From the NCBI GenBank assembly GCA_028710385.1, contig JAQTUC010000071.1:1-7535 (forward strand): a stretch of 7,535 nucleotides of DNA, read 5' to 3'. The notes below the pieces were generated by a model, which saw nothing but the letters and a program-made list of their open reading frames with translations, searched no databases and was not told the DNA's origin. The stretch is from Candidatus Omnitrophota bacterium. GTDB lineage: Bacteria; Omnitrophota; Gorgyraeia; Duberdicusellales; 4484-171. This document shows positions 1 through 6,400 of the stretch, piece after piece. The translations under genes and the position numbers were made by a program. Each line of letters starts with the position of its first letter. Within the stretch, counting starts at the first letter, position 1.

Positions 1-263
1 ATATACGCTACGATGTCAACAAGTGGCTGAGTTTCTCAAACAGAACAGAATATTTTACAGACCCTGACGGCTTACGGGTTGTTTCAGGCGCAGGCCAGGA
101 TTTATGGGAAAACACAATTACCGCAGAGATAAGGCCCTTTAAAAATATCATTACCCGGCTTGAGTACCGTTATGATGCGTCAAACAAGGATGTGTTCACG
201 AAGGAAGACGCAGCCATAGATCACCAGAACACAATAGCCATGGAAGCTATATATGTTTTCTAG
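1..263 (+). CDS. Outer-membrane beta-barrel protein, C-terminal fragment (OmpL-like porin family suspected)
   Basis: The frame is open from base 3 to the TAG at 261-263, giving 86 visible residues; the start lies upstream of the window. The visible part alternates short polar turns with strands of alternating hydrophobic and polar residues, such as LSFSNRTEYF, NTITAEIRPF, ITRLEYRYD and NTIAMEAIYVF. It ends in Phe, the classical C-terminal signature recognised by the BAM machinery for outer-membrane insertion. The pattern resembles the putative beta-barrel porin-2 (OmpL-like, bbp2) family, which I recall occurring near ammonium-transport and glutamine-synthetase genes in some candidate phyla. 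That family assignment is from memory of the pattern, not a search. If right, it would be a diffusion channel in the outer membrane, possibly serving nitrogen uptake. No terminator follows the stop, so transcription may continue into the small ORFs downstream. Confidence 0.7.
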   Translation, partial: IRYDVNKWLSFSNRTEYFTDPDGLRVVSGAGQDLWENTITAEIRPFKNIITRLEYRYDASNKDVFTKEDAAIDHQNTIAMEAIYVF

Positions 264-277
264 AAAAAGGAGGTCAA

Positions 278-313
278 ATGAAGCCAATATTTTTCTTCGC
301 CAGGGTGGCTTAA
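278..313 (+). CDS. 11-codon mini-ORF (possible leader peptide)
   Basis: An ATG at 278 is preceded four bases upstream by a strong Shine-Dalgarno (AAGGAGG, 267-273) and is followed by ten sense codons and TAA, reading MKPIFFFARVA. It starts 14 bases after the stop of the upstream barrel gene. The ribosome-binding site is better than most in the window, so initiation here is plausible. The peptide has no recognisable function: it could be a leader peptide, a translational-coupling device, or the decayed start of a lost gene. There are no runs of Gln, Glu or other regulatory codons beyond three consecutive Phe codons. Coding status rests on the ribosome-binding site alone. Confidence 0.25.
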   Translation: MKPIFFFARVA

Positions 314-343
314 AAAAATGCTGCGCTCATTGAAGGAGGTGCT

Positions 344-511
344 ATGCATGACAGTTCAACCAGTTTTCTTGACCCGATTGCAAAGGTTTGGAACCACACT
401 TCAGTTTTAGGGGTTTCTGTAAGCCGTAAAAAGAAAATGCTGCTAAAGGCAAAAAAGCTTAAAAAGTTAAGCCTGATGGGTAAAAAACAGCATATTTTAA
501 GCCCAAAATAA
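344..511 (+). CDS. Small Lys-rich basic protein, 55 aa, unknown function
   Basis: The ATG at 344 follows AAGGAGGT (333-340) at a short three-base spacing; a second ATG at 349 is out of frame. The ORF ends at TAA 509-511. The N-terminal 27 residues are mixed (FLDPIAKVWNHTSVLG is the most protein-like part). The rest is strongly cationic: about a dozen Lys, including the runs RKKK, KAKKLKK and GKK, with interspersed Leu that could form an amphipathic helix. There is no Cys, no signal peptide and no membrane segment. I do not recognise the family. Such composition fits a nucleic-acid-binding or ribosome-associated small protein, but this is only compositional inference. It sits between the barrel gene and the structured leader of glnA and is not in the frame of either. 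The main support is the strong Shine-Dalgarno. Confidence 0.5.
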   Translation: MHDSSTSFLDPIAKVWNHTSVLGVSVSRKKKMLLKAKKLKKLSLMGKKQHILSPK

Positions 512-538
512 TGGTTACCAAAGAAGCACGCTTGTTAC

Positions 539-565
539 TTGTATATATGTAGCGAGTGCTATAAG
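539..565 (+). promoter_or_regulatory. Possible extended -10 promoter for glnA
   Basis: TGCTATAAG at 557-565 matches an extended -10 element (TGnTATAAT with one mismatch). The best -35-like hexamer, TTGTAT at 539-544, sits at a short 15-base spacing, so the promoter would rely on the extended -10. Transcription would begin near 572 and give a leader of about 130 bases before glnA. The -10 overlaps one of the GTGCT segments of the leader. Weak prediction based on motif match only. Confidence 0.25.
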
Positions 566-644
566 TTTAAGCACGTTGTAGTGCTAAATTAGGCAAATTT
601 AAGCCTTAGCTAAAATAGCAAGGTAAAATAGAATACGAACATAG

Positions 645-690
645 GCGTTCGTTAGGCCGGAGACGGCTTGGCGAACGCTATTTTTATTTT
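645..690 (+). terminator. Terminator-like hairpin in the glnA leader
   Basis: Arms 645-659 and 664-678 pair without interruption over 15 bp, three of them G-U, and are capped by the GNRA-type tetraloop GAGA (660-663). The 3' side runs straight into TATTTTTATTTT (679-690), giving the form of an intrinsic terminator with an imperfect U-tract. The Shine-Dalgarno of glnA begins at the very next base, so no promoter can fit between hairpin and gene: every glnA transcript must read through it. It is therefore either a leaky or regulated attenuator, or an mRNA-stabilising 5' hairpin. Structure is certain at the sequence level; function is inferred. Confidence 0.65.
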
Positions 691-702
691 AGGAGGTTTG
701 TC

Positions 703-2895
703 ATGGCAGTAAGACAGGAAGCATTATTTAAGATTAAAGGCATTGATTTAGAAAAGGTTGAACTACCGGAAAAGGTTTCTTCGTACTTCGGCGAAAATAC
801 TTTTAGCGTTGAAACCATGCAAAAGCATATTTCAAACGAAACCTTTGAAGCTTTTAAGGTTTGGATGTCGGAAGGAAAAACCATAACTATTGAACAAGCC
901 AATGAGATAGCAAACGCGATGAAAGACTGGGCAATGGCTAAGGGCGCGACATATTACACCCATTGGTTCCAGCCCATGACAGGTTTAACAGCAGAAAAGC
1001 ATGACAGTTTTATTTCTATAACAGGGCCGGGAAAAGTAATTGAGAAATTTTCCGGAAACAAATTAATCCAAGGCGAGCCTGACGCAAGCAGTTTTCCTTC
1101 AGGCGGTATCCGCGCAACTTTTGAAGCGCGCGGCTATACTGCGTGGGACCCTTCAAGCCCGGCTTTTATCATTGAAAGCAAGCTCGGCAAAACTCTCTGC
1201 ATACCAACGATATTTATTTCCTATAACGGAGAAGCGCTGGATAAAAAACTTCCCTTGCTTCGTTCTGACGAGGCTTTAAGCAAGGCTGCTTTAAGGCTGC
1301 TTGAGCTTTTCGGCCATAAGAATATGAAGAAAGTATTTTCTACCTGCGGGCCTGAGCAGGAATATTTTCTTATTGATAAAAATTATTATAACCTGCGCCA
1401 GGATTTAATTATGACAGGCCGCACCCTCGTTGGCGCGTCATCTCCGAAGGGCCAGCAGCTTGAAGATCAGTATTTCGGAACCATAAAAGAAAGAGTGCTT
1501 AACTTTATGTATGAGGTGGCAGAGGAAGCGTATAAGCTAGGTATTCCTGTTGTAACCAGGCATAACGAAGTTGCTCCGCACCAGTATGAATTTGCTCCTA
1601 TGTTTGAAGAATCAAATATTGCGGCAGATCATAACCAGCTCTTAATGGATTTAATGAAAAAGGTGGCTTTAAGGCATAACCTTGTCTGTCTTTTGCACGA
1701 GAAGCCATTTGCAGGAATAAACGGAAGCGGAAAACATTTAAACTGGTCTCTGGCAGATAATAACGGAAACAATTTGCTTAATCCCGGAGACACTCCCGAA
1801 GATAATTTACAGTTTTTAGCTGTGCTTGTCGCAGTGCTTCGCGCAGTTTATGTTCACGCGGATATGCTCAGAGCAAGCATTGCCATGGCAGGAAACGAAC
1901 ACCGCCTTGGAGCAAATGAAGCGCCGCCTGCAATCATCAGCGTTTTTCTTGGTGAGCAGCTTTCTGCGGTTTTGGACAGTCTGACAAAAGGCGTTAAGAA
2001 AGAAGTTTCCCAGAAAGTAATGGATTTAGGCGTAAGCAGGCTTCCAAAATTTAACAAAGACACAACTGACAGAAACCGCACTTCGCCTTTTGCTTTTACC
2101 GGATGCAAATTTGAATTCCGCGCGGTAGGCTCTTCGCAGAATATTTCAACTCCTATTGCTGTTGTGAACACAATAGTTGCGGAAAGTTTGGATTATGTTG
2201 CGGATAAAATTAAGAAAGCATCAGCCGGCACAAAAGATTTTAAAAAAGCAGTGTTACAGGTTGTTGCTGAAGTTGCGAAAGATACCGAAAAGATACGCTT
2301 TGAAGGGAATAACTATTCAGAAGAGTGGGTTAAAGAAGCAAAGAAAAGAGGACTCCCGAATATTGCTTCAACCTGCGAAGCCCTTAAGGCCTTAACAAAG
2401 AAAGAAAATATAGCGATGTTTGAGAAGTATAAAGTCTTTACCGAAGAAGAAATCATCGCGCGTTACCACATCTGGGTTCACACCTACACCTTGGTTATTG
2501 AAATAGAGGCAAACACTTTAAATGAAATGGTCAATGCGAGCGTTGTGCCTGCAAGCCTTGAATACGCTAAGCTTCTTGAAGATAACCTCGCTCAGATTTT
2601 ACACTTTGCAAAAACAGCCAAGGTTAAATTTGACAAGAAGGCAATTGACGACCAGAAAGAGCATCTGTCGGAAGTTATTTCCAAGATTTATTACGTCCGC
2701 AGAAACACTAAGGAGCTGATTAAGCTTCTTGAAAAAGCTAACAAACTTGACAGCGAAGAAAAAGGCAAGCTGTATTTTAGCGAGCTTAAGCCTTTAATGG
2801 AACACATAAGGCGCCACGTTGACGATTTAGAGCGCGTTATCTCTGATGAGCACTGGGATTTGCCAAAATACAGAGAAATGCTCTTTTTGAAATAA
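703..2895 (+). CDS. glnA: Glutamine synthetase type III (GSIII)
   Basis: This enzyme makes glutamine from glutamate, ammonium and ATP in the cytoplasm, the first step of GS-GOGAT assimilation. The 730-residue length is typical of type III enzymes (also called GlnN), far longer than types I and II. Catalytic-core motifs are all visible: GPEQEYFL (216-223) with metal-binding Glu; RHNEVAPHQYEFAP (286-299); HEKPFAGINGSGKHLNWSL (from 332), the ammonium/ATP-site region; AGNEHRLGANEAPPAII (396-412); and DRNRTSPFAFTG (456-467) followed by KFEFRAVGSSQN. The N-terminal roughly 200 residues fit the GSIII-specific N-domain, and the C-terminal region is helical and charged. The start is fixed by AGGAGG (691-696) at good spacing. 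No adenylylation-type Tyr loop typical of type I is recognised. A hairpin leader precedes the gene and a terminator follows it. The reading frame is intact with no missing key residue seen. Confidence 0.97.
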   Translation: MAVRQEALFKIKGIDLEKVELPEKVSSYFGENTFSVETMQKHISNETFEAFKVWMSEGKTITIEQANEIANAMKDWAMAKGATYYTHWFQPMTGLTAEKHDSFISITGPGKVIEKFSGNKLIQGEPDASSFPSGGIRATFEARGYTAWDPSSPAFIIESKLGKTLCIPTIFISYNGEALDKKLPLLRSDEALSKAALRLLELFGHKNMKKVFSTCGPEQEYFLIDKNYYNLRQDLIMTGRTLVGASSPKGQQLEDQYFGTIKERVLNFMYEVAEEAYKLGIPVVTRHNEVAPHQYEFAPMFEESNIAADHNQLLMDLMKKVALRHNLVCLLHEKPFAGINGSGKHLNWSLADNNGNNLLNPGDTPEDNLQFLAVLVAVLRAVYVHADMLRASIAMAGNEHRLGANEAPPAIISVFLGEQLSAVLDSLTKGVKKEVSQKVMDLGVSRLPKFNKDTTDRNRTSPFAFTGCKFEFRAVGSSQNISTPIAVVNTIVAESLDYVADKIKKASAGTKDFKKAVLQVVAEVAKDTEKIRFEGNNYSEEWVKEAKKRGLPNIASTCEALKALTKKENIAMFEKYKVFTEEEIIARYHIWVHTYTLVIEIEANTLNEMVNASVVPASLEYAKLLEDNLAQILHFAKTAKVKFDKKAIDDQKEHLSEVISKIYYVRRNTKELIKLLEKANKLDSEEKGKLYFSELKPLMEHIRRHVDDLERVISDEHWDLPKYREMLFLK

Positions 2896-2902
2896 GTAAA
2901 TC

Positions 2903-2940
2903 AAATAAGGTTAGGGGTTTTCCCTTAACCTTATTTTTTA
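2903..2940 (+). terminator. Intrinsic terminator after glnA
   Basis: AAATAAGGTTA (2903-2913) followed by GGG pairs with CCC, one bulged T, and TAACCTTATTT (2922-2936), closed by a short G/T loop. The 3' arm merges into a T-run (2934-2939). It begins eight bases after the glnA stop. This is a conventional rho-independent terminator and separates glnA from the downstream Fis-type gene, which should then have its own promoter or depend on readthrough. Confidence 0.85.
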
Positions 2941-2996
2941 TTCTGGCGTGCTAATTTTTTACGCACAGATTGCTTAAATTAGAGAGGGAAAAGCAA

Positions 2997-3374
2997 ATGA
3001 TAACACTGATAGTAGTTGAGGAAGAAAAAAGAATTTACGATTTGCTTGCAGGCGCTTTGGCAGGAGCAGGCTACGCTTTTGTTGATGAATTGGAAAGCGG
3101 CGGGCTGGTTAAAATCATAAAAAGAATGAGCCAGCAGCGTAATGACTTTGGAGGAGGTTTACCTGATTCGGGAAATTACGTTAACAAGGGAAACAGCGGA
3201 GAGCTTTATAAATTAACAGTAGCTGAGATGGAAAAAAATCTTATTTCTTCTATTCTGGCGCGCACAGACGGCAACCAGCTTAAGGCAGCAAAAATTTTAG
3301 GCATAAACCGTAATACTTTAAGGTCAAAGATTAAGAAACTAGGCATTAATGCAGAACAATGGAAGGTTTATTAA
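2997..3374 (+). CDS. Small Fis/NtrC-type HTH protein with truncated receiver-like N-terminus
   Basis: A 125-residue protein. Residues 70-117 form a Fis-type (HTH_8) DNA-binding domain like the C-terminal end of NtrC-family regulators, with the helix-turn-helix at about 93-115 (NQLKAAKILGINRNTLRSKI). Residues 2-34 (LIVVEEEKRIYDLLAGALAGAGY) resemble beta1-alpha1-beta2 of a response-regulator receiver, but the acidic pocket pair reads Glu-Glu and the remainder, including the phosphoacceptor Asp, is absent. No sigma-54 AAA+ domain is present. A Gly/Asn-rich linker joins the halves. The ATG at 2997 is preferred over an in-frame TTG at 2970 because a purine-rich GAGAGGG (2982-2988) precedes it. Lying between glnA and gltB, it could be a local nitrogen regulator or a nucleoid-type DNA-binding protein; both are inference. 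It may be a stable mini-regulator or a deletion derivative of an ntrC-like gene. Confidence 0.8.
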   Translation: MITLIVVEEEKRIYDLLAGALAGAGYAFVDELESGGLVKIIKRMSQQRNDFGGGLPDSGNYVNKGNSGELYKLTVAEMEKNLISSILARTDGNQLKAAKILGINRNTLRSKIKKLGINAEQWKVY

Positions 3375-3384
3375 TTAAGGATTG

Positions 3385-3455
3385 TGTCACACGCCGCACG
3401 TCACACGCAACACGTTTTTAAAAAGACGTGATACTTGTTACGTGATACGTGAAAC
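3385..3455. repeat. Imperfect palindromic element between the Fis-type gene and gltB
   Basis: Two 19-base arms, CACGTCACACGCAACACGT (3397-3415) and the inverse-oriented ACGTGATACTTGTTACGTG (3426-3444), face each other across a 10-base A/T centre. They match at 15 of 19 positions when one is reverse-complemented. Looser CACG/CGTG repetition extends to both sides. The element fills almost the whole 88-base spacer, so it lies in the gltB 5' leader and could fold as a long hairpin in RNA. Related 19-mers occur inside gltB at 3931-3970. No transposase or target duplication is visible. Confidence 0.75.
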
Positions 3456-3462
3456 AATATTT

Positions 3463-6400
3463 ATGCAATACAATAATTTTCCTAAACAGCAAGGCCTTTA
3501 TTATCCGCAGTACGAACATGATTCCTGCGGTGTTGGTTTTTTATGCAATATTAAGGGCCAGAAAACAAACATTTTAGTTAAGCAGGCGCTTGAGGTTTTG
3601 CGAAGGCTTTCTCACCGCGGCGCAACAGGAGCTGATCCAAAAACAGGCGACGGAGCAGGCCTTTTAATACAAATTCCGCACGAATTTTTTGTTAATACTG
3701 CCCGCCAGCAGAAAATAGATTTGCCAAATGCCGGAGAATACGGCACCGGACTGGTTTTTCTTCCCCGGGATAGAGAAGAACGTAAAACCTGCAAAGATAT
3801 TTTTGCCAAAATAATCGCTGAGGAAGGCCAGGCCTTTCTGGGCTGGCGAGAAGTTCCTGTAAACAATTCTTCAATCGGTAAATCTGCCCGCGAAACAGAG
3901 CCTGAGATAGAACAGGTGTTTATTGGTAAACGCGTAACAGGTAACACGTCGCACGTAACAGGTAACACGTTGAAAAATGAGCAGCCAGAAGAGCTTGTGT
4001 TTGAGCGCAAGCTCTACATAATCAGAAAAAGAATTGAAAATGAAATCCGCGCATCCAATTTAAAACAAAAATCATTTTTCTACGTCACAAACCTTTCAAG
4101 CCGCACCTTTTCCTATAAAGGGCTTTTAATGCCCGGACAGCTTGAGGATTTCTTCCTTGATTTTAAAGACACATCCCTTAAAAGCGCAATAGCTGTTGTG
4201 CATTCGCGTTACAGCACAAACACATTCCCAACCTGGGATCTGGCGCAGCCTTTTAGGTTTGTGGCGCACAACGGAGAAATAAACACCCTTCGCGGAAATG
4301 TTAACTGGATGAAAGCGCGCGAAAGGCTTTTAAAAAGCAAAGCATTTGGCGCTGACATAAAAAAGCTAAAGCCAATCATTATGAGCGGTGGAAGCGACTC
4401 TTCAATGTTTGATAATTTGTTTGAGCTGCTTACGCTTTCAGGAAGAAGCATAGCGCATTCAATGATGATGCTTATTCCCTCTGCCTGGCAGCAGGACAAA
4501 TTAATGAAAGAGGAGTTAAGTAGTTTTTATAAATACCATACTTGTTTTATGGAGCCGTGGGATGGCCCTGCCGCAATCGCCTTTACTGACGGTGAAGCTG
4601 TTGGCGCAGTATTGGACAGAAACGGGCTTCGGCCTGCGCGCTACATTGTAACCAAAAATGATTTTGTGGTTATGGCCTCAGAAATGGGCGTTTTGGATAT
4701 TAAGCCAGAGGATATTTTAATTTCAGGCAGGCTTGAACCTGGAAAAATGTTTTTTATAAACACAAAAGAAGGCAGGATAATTTCTGATGAGGCCTTAAAA
4801 GAAAATATTTCAAAGCAGAAGCCGTATACTGCCTGGCTTTCTGAAAATATGGTTGAGCTTGATAATTTGACTAAGCCACAGGCAACTGAACCTGCTTTGC
4901 AGGATTTAACCAGCCAGCTTAAGGCATTTGGTTACAGTAGAGAAGATTTAAAAATGCTTATTAAGCCTATGGCTGAAGAAGGAAAAGAGCCGGTTGGCTC
5001 AATGGGTAATGACGCTCCGCATGCGGTTTTGTCAAATAAACCGCATATGCTTTATACTTATTTTAAACAGCTGTTTGCGCAGGTTACAAACCCGGCAATT
5101 GACCCGATACGCGAAGAAATAGTAATGAGCCTTGAGAGCTATCTTGGCGCTGAAAAAAATATTCTGGATGAAACACCCAGCCATTGCCATAAAGTAAGAG
5201 TTAAAAAGCCGATACTGACCAATGCAGAGCTTTTAAAAATTAAAGAAATAAACATAAATAGTTTTAAAACTAAAGTAATATCCATTTTGTTCGCCGCCGG
5301 CGGAGCAGCTTCTGATGCGAAAGAGCTTGCCCCGTTAGAGAAAGTAAATTCTAACGAGAAAGCAAGTTCTCTAACGGGGTTTAAGAAAGCGTTAAAGAGA
5401 ATCTGCAAAGAAGCTGAAGCCGCAATAAAAGAAGGCTACTCTTTTATTGTCCTAAGCGACAGAGGCGTTAACAAGGACAACGCCTCTTTGCCTGCGCTTT
5501 TGGCAGTTGGAGCAGTGCATCAGCATCTGGTTAAAAAATCTCTGCGCACGCAGATTTCAATAATTCTTGAAAGCGCTGAGCCGCGCGAAGTGCATCACTT
5601 TGGGCTTTTGTTCGGTTACGGCGTTGATTGCATTAACCCGTATCTTGCCTATGAAGCAGTTAAACTGCTTGTTAAGGAAGGAGAGCTTAAGCTTGAGACT
5701 GATAAGGCGCTTATAAATTACATAAAAGCAGTTAACACCGGTATCTTAAAAATTCTTTCCAAAATGGGCATTTCAACGCTGCAAAGCTACCGCGGCGCGC
5801 AGATTTTTGAAGCTTTAGGTATAGGCGAAGAAGTGATTGAAGCTTGTTTTACCGGAACAGTTTCAAGAATAGGCGGAATAGGTTTTGATGTAATCGCCAA
5901 AGAAACTTTGCTGAGGCACGCTGAAGCTTTTCCGGAACGGGAAATAACTCCCGCGATTTTATCTTCAGGCGGGCTTTATCAATACCGCAAAGACGGAGAA
6001 TTCCATCTTTGGAATCCGCTTTCAATTGCGGCAATACAGGATGCAACGCGCTTAAATGACTATAAAAAATATCAGGAATTTACAAAACTTATAAATGATC
6101 AGTCAAACAATCCAACTACTTTGCGTAGTTTGCTGAAAATAAAGAAAGGAACCCCGATACCCATTGAAGAAGTTGAGCCTGCTGAGGAAATTTTTAAACG
6201 CTTTGTAACCGGTGCAATGAGTTTTGGCTCAATAAGCCGCACAATGCATGAGACTCTCGCGCTTGTTATGAATAAAATAGGTGCAAAATCAAATACCGGT
6301 GAAGGCGGAGAAGACCCTGCGAGATTTCATAAGCTGCCAAACGGAGAATCCTTAAGAAGCGCCATTAAGCAGGTTGCATCAGGCCGTTTCGGCGTAACTG

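Larger units (their letters stand above)
525..690 (+). promoter_or_regulatory. Structured leader upstream of glnA (candidate attenuator or cis-regulatory RNA)
   Basis: This 166-base gene-free stretch carries ordered self-complementarity. AGCAC (525-529), GTGCT (556-560), AGCAC (570-574) and GTGCT (581-585) alternate, so neighbouring segments can pair in mutually exclusive ways; the last two form an 8-bp stem with a bulged A when flanking T and A bases are included. Next comes CCTT-A-GCTA / TAGC-AAGG (604-623), an 8-bp stem with one bulge and an AAA loop. Then ACGAAC (635-640) can pair with GTTCGT (647-652), which is also the lower 5' arm of the strong terminal hairpin at 645-678. The arrangement looks like an antiterminator/terminator pair. 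I recognise no known riboswitch class here. Regulation by ligand, protein or ribosome is inference. Confidence 0.4.

Noticed and set aside
306..322. TGGC...TGCT as a second sigma-54-like site.
   Set aside because: Spacing between GG and GC is eleven bases rather than ten, and it overlaps the mini-ORF.
318..410. A 30-codon ORF starting at ATG 318 and overlapping the 55-codon ORF in another frame.
   Set aside because: It has no ribosome-binding site of its own, and the strong one at 333-340 lies inside it and serves the ATG at 344.
644..657. GG-N10-GC spacing suggesting a sigma-54 promoter before glnA.
   Set aside because: Only the GG and GC match; the bases around them (AGGCGT and AGGCC) are far from TGGCAC-N5-TTGCA, and the site is inside the terminator-like stem.
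645..678. Resemblance to the glutamine (glnA) riboswitch of cyanobacteria: CGTTC at the start, GAGACGG in the middle and GAACG at the end.
   Set aside because: Here the segments form one continuous 15-bp hairpin with a tetraloop; the internal loops and conserved unpaired bases expected of that aptamer, as I recall it, are missing.
5021..5046. Inverted repeat ATGCGGTTT / AAACCGCAT with an 8-base loop within gltB.
   Set aside because: It lies in a region that appears conserved at protein level (GSMGNDAPHAVLS...QLFAQVTNPAIDP) with no extra residues, so it is likely coincidental codon use.
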